A program made the translations under genes and the position numbers. A stretch of 8,012 nt of DNA from Phycisphaerae bacterium (lineage in GTDB: Bacteria > Planctomycetota > Phycisphaerae > Phycisphaerales > Phycisphaeraceae). The notes under the pieces are model-generated. The model had not been told where the DNA came from. It searched no databases and saw only the letters and a program-made list of their open reading frames with translations. Each line of letters begins with the position of its first letter. Positions within the stretch are counted from its first letter, which is position 1. Shown one piece after another: positions 1 to 6,530 of the stretch. The stretch spans positions 1 through 8,012 of the forward strand of contig NZCH01000088.1 in the NCBI GenBank assembly GCA_002688155.1. Direction: 5' to 3'.

Positions 1-1035
1 CGCGGCGCGCATCTGCGCCTCCAGTTCGGTGGGGTCCATCGTCACGCGCGCGTTGATCGTCAGCTCGATCCGATCCGCCGGCGACGCACACGGGACCGCG
101 ACGGTCACGTCGCCTCGGTTGGACACCAGATTGCAGACCGTGTGGTCGTTGCCGGCGACGCCGATGAGTTTGATGTGTGCGACCACACCACCGGCGCTGA
201 TCACCGCGAGCCCGGCGTGCGCGAGCAGATCCTGCACGAACGTGCCCAGTACCGCCGGTTGCATGAGTCGGATGTCCGCGAAACCGTTGAGCCAGCCCAG
301 TTCCGCCTCGCCATCGGCGTAGCGGTCGTAATCAATTTCCAGCAATCGCCGGCCGAACACGCCGCGCTGGTCCATGTACGTCAGCAGGTCGTCAAACCCA
401 TCGCCCGTGAGCGCCGAAACACACATCGTGCCCACGCCGTCGCCGTCAGGTGTGCCGACGCGCGCATCTCGCAAATACGTTTCGACCAGTTGCGTGAGTT
501 CATTGACCTCGTTGGCTGACAGTTCATCGCAGCGGTTCATGATCACGGCGTCGGCTTCTTCGAGTTGCTTGCGGAAAATGTATGTGGCGCCGTCAGACAT
601 GTCGCCCTGCCGCGCAGCGCCCAGCGCCTGGCGCGCATCTGACGGTTTGAGCAGCACAACGTACGGCGCCACGTCGAACCGCGCGCCATACAGCCCAACA
701 ATCGGCTGAATCACCGTCGCCGCCAGGTCGGTGCAACTTCCCACCGGCTCGGCGATCACCACGTCCGGTGCACCGCGACGTTCAAGTTCGCTGACCTGCG
801 CGACGAGCGTGTCAAAATTACAGCAAAAACACGCGCCCGACACCTCGGCCACGTCGAACCCGTCGTTCTGCAGCGTCTGCGTGTCCACAAGCTGCGCTGC
901 CTGGTCATTGGTCACAATGCCCACACGCTGTCCGCGATCACGGTACATCCGCCCCAAACGTCGAATCGCCGTCGTTTTCCCGGCGCCCAGAAAACCGCCG
1001 ACCAGAACGAATCGAATTGTTTTGTCCTTTTCCAT
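1..1035 (-). CDS. CobW/COG0523-family (G3E) GTPase, C-terminus cut by window edge
   Basis: The reading frame is open from the ATG at 1035 down to position 1 (345 codons) with no stop, so the C-terminus lies outside the window. Visible GTPase motifs are the P-loop GGFLGAGKTT (residues 13-22), the CobW metal-binding CxCC motif as GACFCC (cysteines 69, 71, 72), EPVGSCTD (96-103), an NKxD-type guanine motif as NRCD (167-170) and SALTG (207-211). Members of this family are GTP-driven metal chaperones, including zinc chaperones and cobalamin-related CobW. The part after about residue 230, with an ELGWLN stretch, does not look like the usual CobW C-terminal domain, so the metal and client cannot be assigned. 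No cobalamin gene is nearby. The gene follows comF by 62 bp on the same strand and may be cotranscribed. No strong ribosome site precedes the ATG; AAGAAG lies 11 nt upstream. Family assignment is firm; function is open. Confidence 0.9.
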   Translation of the reverse strand, partial: MEKDKTIRFVLVGGFLGAGKTTAIRRLGRMYRDRGQRVGIVTNDQAAQLVDTQTLQNDGFDVAEVSGACFCCNFDTLVAQVSELERRGAPDVVIAEPVGSCTDLAATVIQPIVGLYGARFDVAPYVVLLKPSDARQALGAARQGDMSDGATYIFRKQLEEADAVIMNRCDELSANEVNELTQLVETYLRDARVGTPDGDGVGTMCVSALTGDGFDDLLTYMDQRGVFGRRLLEIDYDRYADGEAELGWLNGFADIRLMQPAVLGTFVQDLLAHAGLAVISAGGVVAHIKLIGVAGNDHTVCNLVSNRGDVTVAVPCASPADRIELTINARVTMDPTELEAQMRAA

Positions 1036-1097
1036 GTCGCCGTTCACTTCTTGCAACGATCAAGATCAACGTGCACGCGCACCCCGCACCCCGTACG

Positions 1098-1853
1098 TTA
1101 CATCTTGCGAAAGTCATCGCCATGTGGCGCGGCGACCGCGACGACGGCGACGTCCACGCGGCGCGCTCCGGCGCGGCGAAGCAGGCGGGCGCACGCCGAC
1201 AGCGTCGCGCCGGTCGTCTTCACATCATCGACGAGCAGTACATCCCGGCCCGTCAGGTCGGCTGGGATCGCGGCGAAACTATCAGCGACGTTGCGATGCC
1301 GCTGTGACGGCACAACGGCCGTCTGCGGCGCGGTATAGCGCGTGCGTGTGAGCAGTGGGGCGAAGGTCAGCTTCGCGCGCTTCGCCAATGTGTCCGCGAT
1401 CAGGTCCGCCTGGTTGAACCCGCGCCGCCACCTCCGCAGCCAGTACATCGGTACGGGGCACACCAGCGTGTTGCCGGACGTCAGCGTGTCGCGCACCTGA
1501 CTCGCCAGGTGCCTGCCGAACCACAACCCCCAGCGCCACTGCCGCACGAATTTCATCGCGACAACCCAATCGCTCACCGGCTCGCGGTAACCGTACAGTC
1601 GGACGATCCGGTCCCACGCGACGCGGTCGCGCACGCAAAACGCGCACCCGTCCGTCGTATACCCGCCCGCGCCCACCGTCGCGCCGCAACGCGGACAATA
1701 CGCGTCCGGTGCGTCAATTTGCCAACCATCGGCACATGCCCGGTCAACCTGGGCCCGCAGCGCCGACGGCCACAACTCACCGAGCCAGTTGGCGAGGCGG
1801 TTGGGGATGCGGTGCGATTCTGATTCGATCTGCGTTGGCATTGTGGTGGTCAT
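1098..1853 (-). CDS. comF: ComF-family phosphoribosyltransferase-like protein
   Basis: The product has 251 residues, a normal length for ComF/GntX-type proteins. An N-terminal zinc ribbon is visible as CPRCG (C53, C56) and CAFC (C70, C73). The family signature PVPMYWLRRWRRGFNQA follows at about 133-149, and the type I phosphoribosyltransferase loop VLLVDDVKTTGAT is at 205-217, with the two acidic residues and TTGAT that bind phosphoribosyl pyrophosphate. ComF proteins work with the ComFA helicase in DNA uptake in competent bacteria, but many bacteria carry a stand-alone copy of unknown substrate, and no competence gene is in the window. The start is uncertain. The frame extends to an ATG at 1928, but that would overlap the start of the divergent pyrK-like gene and add about 25 residues unlike the family. 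The ATGs at 1853 and 1841 are both reasonable, and neither has a clear ribosome site. The GTPase gene downstream is probably in the same transcript. Confidence 0.9.
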   Translation of the reverse strand: MTTTMPTQIESESHRIPNRLANWLGELWPSALRAQVDRACADGWQIDAPDAYCPRCGATVGAGGYTTDGCAFCVRDRVAWDRIVRLYGYREPVSDWVVAMKFVRQWRWGLWFGRHLASQVRDTLTSGNTLVCPVPMYWLRRWRRGFNQADLIADTLAKRAKLTFAPLLTRTRYTAPQTAVVPSQRHRNVADSFAAIPADLTGRDVLLVDDVKTTGATLSACARLLRRAGARRVDVAVVAVAAPHGDDFRKM

Positions 1854-1913
1854 GATGTTACGCGATGAAGGACACCGCGCCGTGTGCACCTGCGGTGCGA
1901 CCGCTATGCGCTC

Positions 1914-1927
1914 TATACTTGCATCCA
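1914..1927 (+). promoter_or_regulatory. Candidate -10 element giving a leaderless pyrK transcript
   Basis: TATACT at 1914-1919 matches five of six positions of the bacterial -10 consensus and stands out in GC-rich sequence. Transcription would start about seven bases downstream, at or next to the ATG at 1927, so the mRNA would have almost no leader. No Shine-Dalgarno sequence is present, which fits. The -35 region at about 1891-1896 (TGCGGT) is poor. This is inferred from spacing only. Confidence 0.4.
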
Positions 1928-2970
1928 TGCCATCGCAACGTCACGACACGAGGACTGGACCCGCGCGTTGCGGCCGCTTTGACGCGACGGTGATGTTCAA
2001 TGAGAGCATCTGCCAGGAGCATTACCGGCTGCGGCTTCGCGTCGCCGAGGCGGTGCCACCGTCACAGCCCGGCCAATTTGTCCAACTTGGCTGCCGCACG
2101 CCCAACTCGGTGATTGACTCAGAGCAGCTGCTTGGCGGTGAATTGCAGTGGCCCAGGGACGGGGTGTGCGAAGACGCGAGCGGCAATATTGTTCACCAGG
2201 TCGAGTTGGTTGAGCCGCTGGCGCTGTTGCGTCGGCCGTTCAGCATTGCGGGTCGCGGAGATGACGCGCGTGGTACGTGGCTGGATGTTATTCATCGCGT
2301 CGTCGGTGTTGGCACGCGTTGGCTTGCTGAGTTACGCGGCGGTGACGCGGTCGACCTGATCGGGCCGCTGGGCAACTGGTTCACATTACCGGAGGACAAG
2401 ACGACCACGCTGCTGGTTGGCGGCGGGGTCGGGCTGCCGCCCATGTTTTACCTGGCCGAGGCGCTCGCGACGGCGCATTATCAGGCGATCGGTTTTGTGG
2501 GAGCCATGTCGCACGACCTGCTGGCCGTAACGATCGCCGACGATCAGGCGCCGGACCCGACCGGTCTGCCCACGATGTGCGTCGGTGAGTTTGCGCAATT
2601 GGGTTTCCCCGCCATCGTTACAACGGACGACGGCACTTGCGGCCTGCATGGGCGCATCACCGACGCGCTGGCCGATCAGCTGGATCGCATGACGCCGCCA
2701 GTGCGCCATCAAACCGTCGTTTACACTTGCGGGCCCGAGCCAATGATGCAGACGGTCGTCGCGTTATGTGCGGAGCACGACGTCTCGTGCCAGGTGTGCG
2801 TCGAGCAGGCGATGGCGTGCGGCATGGGCACGTGCCAGTCGTGCGTCGTGCGCATTGAAGACCACGAATATCCGCACGCGATGACCTCGAACGGCGTGCC
2901 ATGGCGCTACCGCCTGGCATGCACCGACGGCCCGGTGTTCGACGCACCGTCGATCATTTGGTCGTCGTAA
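1927..2970 (+). CDS. pyrK: PyrK-like dihydroorotate dehydrogenase electron-transfer subunit (FAD / 2Fe-2S)
   Basis: The 347-residue product has the ferredoxin-NADP reductase layout of PyrK, which passes electrons from dihydroorotate dehydrogenase B (PyrD) to NAD in pyrimidine synthesis. PGQFVQL (48-54) begins the flavin barrel, RRPFSI (102-107) is the FAD-binding RxxS motif, GPLGNWF follows at 146-152, GGGVGLPPM (165-173) is the nucleotide-binding loop and TCGPEPMM is at 267-274. The C-terminus has the 2Fe-2S pattern ACGMGTCQSC (C298, C303, C306) with the fourth ligand C332 in YRLAC. PyrK is usually about 250-290 residues. The excess lies in the N-terminus and in an insertion between PGQFVQL and RRPFSI (about 55-100). 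Two extra cysteines, C288 and C291, precede the cluster. The frame is open back to 1789, but 1927 is the last ATG before the first barrel strand, and the ATG at 1993 would cut that strand. No pyrD is adjacent, so a related reductase role is possible. Confidence 0.88.
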   Translation: MPSQRHDTRTGPARCGRFDATVMFNESICQEHYRLRLRVAEAVPPSQPGQFVQLGCRTPNSVIDSEQLLGGELQWPRDGVCEDASGNIVHQVELVEPLALLRRPFSIAGRGDDARGTWLDVIHRVVGVGTRWLAELRGGDAVDLIGPLGNWFTLPEDKTTTLLVGGGVGLPPMFYLAEALATAHYQAIGFVGAMSHDLLAVTIADDQAPDPTGLPTMCVGEFAQLGFPAIVTTDDGTCGLHGRITDALADQLDRMTPPVRHQTVVYTCGPEPMMQTVVALCAEHDVSCQVCVEQAMACGMGTCQSCVVRIEDHEYPHAMTSNGVPWRYRLACTDGPVFDAPSIIWSS

Positions 2971-3046
2971 TGCCCACTGCCAGCGGTCTGTGTGCTTGGG
3001 TGGCAAGGCTCACCTGGCCATTGGATACTTCGACATTCCCCCACCC

Positions 3047-4069
3047 TCATACCCTGTCCTTAACCTCAAACGGGCGCTGCACCTTGAACGCTCGGCTGCC
3101 TTTGAACTGGCCAAGGTGCCCTACGTACTTTCGTTTGCCTTCGACGAGCATGGTCAGCGGCGCGTCCGCCGGTTTGTCGGTCACGATGATGTCGCCGGCC
3201 TCGAGGTTGAGCAGTTCATTGAGGCGGATGGTCGTATCGGCCAGAACGCTCGAGAGCGTCAGCTTCGTCTGCTCAAGTTGGCGCGCGATCTGGCCGCGCA
3301 GCCGATCGTTCGTTTCCGTACGTGTATGCGCGTCCCACGCCGGGTTGGTCAACTGGTCGAGGACGGGCTCGATTACGTTGTACGGCACGCATAGCGACAT
3401 CGTGCCGGCCCGGCTGCCCATCTTGAGTTCGAACCCGACAACCACCACAACCTCGTTGGGCGGGACGACTTGCACCAGCTGTGGGTTGCTTTCCGAGTCG
3501 CGCAAATGCACATCGAGTGCCACCACACCCGCCCATGCCTCTTGCATCGCGGAGCACGCCCGGTCGATGATCCTGGAGACGAGCCGAAGCTCGATCGCGG
3601 TCAAGGGCCTTTGCGGGATGAACAGGTCCGTGTTCGACCCGCCCAGCAACCTGTCGAGCACCGGGTAGGTGATTAGCGGGCTGATCTCCAGACAGAAACT
3701 GCCGTCCAGTGGCGCGACGGAAAGCAGGTTAAAGCACGTCGGGTTCGGCAAACTGCATGTCAGTTCGCTGAACGTCATCTGCTCGATGTTGGCGACCTTG
3801 ACCTCGACGATCGTGCGCAGAAATCCTGACAGGGCGGCGCCGAAATTCCGGCTGAAACTCTCGTGCAACTGCTCAAGCGCGCGCATATGGTCCTTGTTGA
3901 CGCGATCGGGGCGTTTGAAGTCATAGGCGCGCACCTGCACGTCCATGGCGCCGGTCGTGCCGTGACGTGTAAAGACCTGTGTTTGGGCCTCGCCGGATGT
4001 TTCGACGTGGCCCTCGTCCACAGCCGTGAGCAAAGCGTCAATTTCGTTCTGGTCAAGCAGTTCGGACAT
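3047..4069 (-). CDS. fliM: Flagellar motor switch protein FliM
   Basis: The product is 340 residues, typical for FliM, and begins with LLDQNEIDALL (residues 4-14), the N-terminal peptide that binds phosphorylated CheY. The middle domain is clear: YDFKRPDRVNKD (49-60), LPNPTCFNLLSVAPLDG (107-123, a stretch conserved in FliM) and LDRLLGG (138-144). A C-terminal SpoA-type domain occupies about 270-335, the part that in FliM contacts FliN in the C-ring. The protein acts on the cytoplasmic face of the flagellar basal body and sets rotor direction. With its CheY-binding peptide intact, it should respond to chemotaxis signalling. The start at 4069 is fixed by the conserved N-terminus; no ribosome site is apparent. 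It stands alone here: pyrK converges on it with a 76-bp gap, and dsbD is divergent. No fliN, fliL or other flagellar gene is in the window. Confidence 0.95.
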   Translation of the reverse strand: MSELLDQNEIDALLTAVDEGHVETSGEAQTQVFTRHGTTGAMDVQVRAYDFKRPDRVNKDHMRALEQLHESFSRNFGAALSGFLRTIVEVKVANIEQMTFSELTCSLPNPTCFNLLSVAPLDGSFCLEISPLITYPVLDRLLGGSNTDLFIPQRPLTAIELRLVSRIIDRACSAMQEAWAGVVALDVHLRDSESNPQLVQVVPPNEVVVVVGFELKMGSRAGTMSLCVPYNVIEPVLDQLTNPAWDAHTRTETNDRLRGQIARQLEQTKLTLSSVLADTTIRLNELLNLEAGDIIVTDKPADAPLTMLVEGKRKYVGHLGQFKGSRAFKVQRPFEVKDRV

Positions 4070-4160
4070 GGTCGATCAGTTCAACAACAAGGCATTGCGA
4101 GCGTAAAAAGTGCGATAGGGTCCGCGCACAGGAACATCCTGAACTTCCGAGCCGTTGGTT

Positions 4161-4174
4161 CGATAGTAATATCG
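4161..4174. promoter_or_regulatory. Small dyad overlapping a possible -10 in the fliM/dsbD divergent gap
   Basis: Within the 206-bp gap between the divergent fliM and dsbD starts, CGATA (4161-4165) and TATCG (4170-4174) form a perfect 5-bp inverted repeat around GTAA. The AT-rich core contains TAATAT (4167-4172), which resembles a -10 element for dsbD, about 105 bp before its start codon. The -35 region upstream is weak. An operator or promoter is possible, but a 5-bp dyad can arise by chance. I saw no sigma-28 or sigma-54 consensus for fliM, and the rest of the gap holds nothing I can name. Confidence 0.22.
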
Positions 4175-4275
4175 GGCGACCCGCGCAAACTGCTCCAATC
4201 GCCGCCTCAACCCGCGTTCGCCGCCGTCGTGTGCGGCTTGGCGCGACCGCTCGCGGCTTCGCACCGCCCAAAACC

Positions 4276-6219
4276 ATGTGCAACCCCTTCGCCAATCCTG
4301 CAAGCGCACTTCTGATACTACTGGCCATGTGCTGCGCGCCCACACGCGCGCAATTCGACCTCGGTGACGGCACCCTCGGTCCCGCTGCTGAACCACGGGC
4401 GAAGGCGCCTGCGACAAAGCACCCCACCCGATCGGCCGACGTCGTCAAGGTGCAAACCGTCTGGTCGCAGCCGCAGGCGCATTCGGGTGACACGCTGGCG
4501 CTCGCCGTCGTGCTCGATATCGACGAGGGCTACCACGTCAATGCGGATCAATTGCCCGAATCGTTTGCCGCACTGATTGCAACGACGCTGACCGCTGTGC
4601 CGCACAATAACGGCGCGCTGCAAGTCGGCCACCCGCAATATCCGACTGCTCACGAGATCGATGTCAACTTCGGTCAGGGATCTCAGCGGTTGCCCACGTT
4701 CAGCGGCCGGATGACTTTCTTTGTGCCAGTGTCCGTGCCCGGGCACCAACAGGCTGGCGACCAGACCATCACCGTGACCCTGCGCGTGCAGGCGTGCAAT
4801 GACACGTTCTGTTTGCGGCCTGATCAGATCACGCGCGACGTGACCTTGCCCATCGTCGCCCCCGAACGCCCGATCAGCGGTCCGTCGCAGCCGAATCTGT
4901 TCGCGGATTACGATCTGTTCAAGGCGGGTTCCCCACGCACAGCGTCAGGCATGGGCCCGCGCACCACCGAGGGCGCCGGTGTTGTGTTCGAGTTGCTTGG
5001 CGTGCGGTTCACGCTTGACGCGGGCACCGTCGCCGGGCTGTGGCTGCTTTACGTCATCGCCGTGCTGGGGGGGCTGCTTCTGAACTTCACACCCTGCGTG
5101 CTGCCGGTGATTCCGATCAAGATCATGGCGATGAGCCGGGCTGCGGGCAACCGCACGCGGTGTTTGGCCCTGGGCCTTGCGATGTCGGCGGGTGTGGTCG
5201 CGTTCTGGTTTGTGCTGGCTGTGCTCATCGCCGCATTCGCCGGCTTCGCCGCGACGCACCAGTTGTTCAAATATCCCGTGTTTACCATGTTGATCGGCGT
5301 GCTGATCGCCGTGATGGCGGTGGGCATGTGCGGGTTGTTCGCGATTCGTCTGCCCAACATCATCGGTTTGTACAACCCCGACCGCGAAACGCTGCCTGGC
5401 TCCTTCGCGCTTGGCGTGATGACGGCGATCCTGTCTACGCCCTGCACTGCTCCATTTATGGGCACGGCTAGCGCGTGGGCCGTCACGCAGGGGCCGGGCA
5501 CCACGGTCGCCGTGTTCGTTGCGATCGGCGTGGGCATGGCGCTGCCCTACGCGGTGCTGTCGGCGTTTCCCGGCCTGGTTGAGCGGATGCCGCGAACGGG
5601 GCCGGGAAGCGCGTTGCTCAAACAGGTCATGGGTCTGCTTATGCTCGCCGTCGCCGCGTACTTCATCGGCATCGGTGTGGTCAGTCTGGTCAGTGACGGG
5701 TCGCAGCAGCCGAGTCAGGCGTACTGGTTTCCAGTCGTCATGCTGGTCGTCGCGGCAGGCGGGTGGTTGACCGTGCGCACGTTCATGCTCACATCGTCCG
5801 TCGGTCGGCGCACGATATTCACTGCGATCGGCCTGGTGATCGCCGCCCTGGCGATTCCGATTTGGCCGACCGCACACACGGCGTGGGAGTACTACACGCC
5901 GCAGCGCTACCAGGCCGCGGTCGACGCCGGCCGGCCCGTCCTGCTCGATTTCACCGCCGAATGGTGCCTGAACTGCAAGCTGATCGAAGCGGCGGTGCTT
6001 GAAAGCGATCCGGTCGTCGATGCGATCGAATCAAGCAATGCCGCACCGATGAAGGTCGACCGAACCGGCGCGAACCCCGCCGGCGACGCTTTGTTCGAAC
6101 AACTTGGCGGCGTGACGATCCCCCTGATCGTCGTGCTGGGGCCCGACGGCATGCCGGTGCTGTTCAGCGAATCACCTACCACAGGGCAGGTGGTAGCGGC
6201 GCTGGGGCAGGCGAGATGA
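4276..6219 (+). CDS. dsbD: Thiol:disulfide interchange protein DsbD, full three-domain form
   Basis: The 647-residue product carries electrons from cytoplasmic thioredoxin across the membrane to periplasmic thiol proteins, for example in disulfide isomerisation and cytochrome c maturation. All three redox pairs are visible. The N-terminal periplasmic alpha domain has ACNDTFC (C174, C179). The membrane beta domain has FTPCVLP (C274) and STPCTAPFMG (C390) in multiple hydrophobic segments between about 252 and 530. The C-terminal thioredoxin domain has EWCLNCK (C564, C567) and a probable cis-proline in VTIPLIV (616). The frame opens at 4231, but the ATG at 4276 starts a clear signal peptide with hydrophobic core ALLILLAM and probable cleavage after TRA at about residue 25. 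No Shine-Dalgarno precedes it. The length somewhat exceeds E. coli DsbD (565). It could be called ScsB, but the arrangement is that of DsbD. It is divergent from fliM. Confidence 0.93.
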   Translation: MCNPFANPASALLILLAMCCAPTRAQFDLGDGTLGPAAEPRAKAPATKHPTRSADVVKVQTVWSQPQAHSGDTLALAVVLDIDEGYHVNADQLPESFAALIATTLTAVPHNNGALQVGHPQYPTAHEIDVNFGQGSQRLPTFSGRMTFFVPVSVPGHQQAGDQTITVTLRVQACNDTFCLRPDQITRDVTLPIVAPERPISGPSQPNLFADYDLFKAGSPRTASGMGPRTTEGAGVVFELLGVRFTLDAGTVAGLWLLYVIAVLGGLLLNFTPCVLPVIPIKIMAMSRAAGNRTRCLALGLAMSAGVVAFWFVLAVLIAAFAGFAATHQLFKYPVFTMLIGVLIAVMAVGMCGLFAIRLPNIIGLYNPDRETLPGSFALGVMTAILSTPCTAPFMGTASAWAVTQGPGTTVAVFVAIGVGMALPYAVLSAFPGLVERMPRTGPGSALLKQVMGLLMLAVAAYFIGIGVVSLVSDGSQQPSQAYWFPVVMLVVAAGGWLTVRTFMLTSSVGRRTIFTAIGLVIAALAIPIWPTAHTAWEYYTPQRYQAAVDAGRPVLLDFTAEWCLNCKLIEAAVLESDPVVDAIESSNAAPMKVDRTGANPAGDALFEQLGGVTIPLIVVLGPDGMPVLFSESPTTGQVVAALGQAR

Positions 6220-6240
6220 TGTGCTTGCGCTGAAATACCT

Positions 6241-6295
6241 GAATGCCCAAATACCCAATGACGAACGATTTTCGATGTCCGATGGCCAGATGTCT
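6241..6295. repeat. Degenerate short-period (7-8 bp) intergenic repeat
   Basis: After the dsbD stop, the sequence consists of diverged short units: AATGCCCA, AATACCCA and AATGACGA in the first half, then GATGTCC, GATGGCCA and GATGTCT at 6274-6295. The period is 7-8 bp and the composition is lower in GC than the surrounding coding DNA. I recall similar ATGNCC-type clusters from planctomycete intergenic regions, but copy number could not be checked. It lies in the 311-bp gap 6220-6530, which otherwise holds the 11-bp repeat, a candidate promoter and a structured leader; no credible gene was seen there. Confidence 0.45.
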
Positions 6296-6369
6296 TTGAC
6301 ACCCGCATGGCAGTCCGCGGACGGCCAGCCGCGGTCTTGGTTTCCTCGACTGTTGACTTCCCAACTTTC

Positions 6370-6413
6370 CGGCTTGCCCCCGGCTTGACCCCGGCCTGAC
6401 CCCCCACTTGACC
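6370..6413. repeat. Four imperfect 11-bp tandem units
   Basis: Four consecutive 11-bp units are visible: CGGCTTGCCCC (6370), CGGCTTGACCC (6381), CGGCCTGACCC (6392) and the more diverged CCCACTTGACC (6403). Neighbouring units among the first three differ at one position each. The last unit contains TTGACC, which may act as a -35 element. The repeat lies between dsbD and the coiled-coil gene and is not part of a convincing coding frame. Confidence 0.6.
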
Positions 6414-6436
6414 AATCCGCACGGCCGGTAGACACT
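6408..6436 (+). promoter_or_regulatory. Candidate promoter for the coiled-coil/BRCT-like gene
   Basis: TTGACC at 6408-6413 matches five of six -35 positions. Seventeen bases on, GACACT at 6431-6436 matches three of six -10 positions. Transcription would start near 6443, leaving a leader of roughly 88 bases that includes the inverted repeat at 6450-6494. The -35 sits in the last unit of the 11-bp tandem repeat. The -10 is weak, so this is only a candidate. Confidence 0.3.
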
Positions 6437-6449
6437 TATGCAGACTCCA

Positions 6450-6494
6450 CCGCTGCCTGAGCCGGCTTGGGCCGGCCCCCGCACGGGGCAGCGG
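6450..6494 (+). promoter_or_regulatory. Nested inverted repeat in the leader of the coiled-coil gene
   Basis: CCGCTGCC (6450-6457) and GGCAGCGG (6487-6494) are exact reverse complements and enclose a second hairpin, GCCGGC (6461-6466), loop TTGG, GCCGGC (6471-6476). CCCC (6477-6480) can also pair with GGGG (6485-6488), which competes with the outer stem. The structure ends 22 bases before the AGGGAG ribosome site. It has no T-run, so it is unlikely to be an ordinary intrinsic terminator of dsbD. It could be a leader element or a cruciform. Confidence 0.5.
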
Positions 6495-6516
6495 CCGCCC
6501 GCCGAAAACTTTCTTC

Positions 6517-6522
6517 AGGGAG
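6517..6522 (+). promoter_or_regulatory. Shine-Dalgarno site that fixes the start at 6531
   Basis: AGGGAG lies eight bases before the ATG at 6531. It is the only good Shine-Dalgarno sequence in front of any gene start in this window. It decides against the in-frame upstream ATG at 6438, whose extra 31 codons would run through the inverted repeat. Confidence 0.7.
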
Positions 6523-6530
6523 ATCTCATC

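Noticed and set aside
1854..1928. N-terminal extension of comF to the ATG at 1928
   Set aside because: The added 25 residues do not resemble ComF, the codons cover the likely pyrK -10 element, and a start at 1853 or 1841 gives a normal family length.
2971..3046. Terminator between the convergent pyrK and fliM genes
   Set aside because: Only short, imperfect pairing of GCCA with TGGC was found, with no stable stem or T-run.
2901..3668. A 255-codon plus-strand open frame opposite fliM
   Set aside because: FliM on the minus strand is unmistakable, and the plus-strand frame is rich in S, T and R and shows no domain.
4231..4275. Upstream dsbD start at 4231
   Set aside because: The 15 added residues (MRLGATARGFAPPKT) would sit in front of a good signal peptide that begins at the ATG at 4276.
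4945..5877. A 310-codon minus-strand open frame inside dsbD
   Set aside because: It is extremely rich in H, R, Q and D, as expected from reading membrane-protein codons backwards; the plus strand encodes the DsbD membrane domain with both its cysteines.
6438..6530. Upstream start for the coiled-coil gene at 6438
   Set aside because: The extension is proline-rich, runs through the inverted repeat and lacks a ribosome site, while AGGGAG supports the ATG at 6531.
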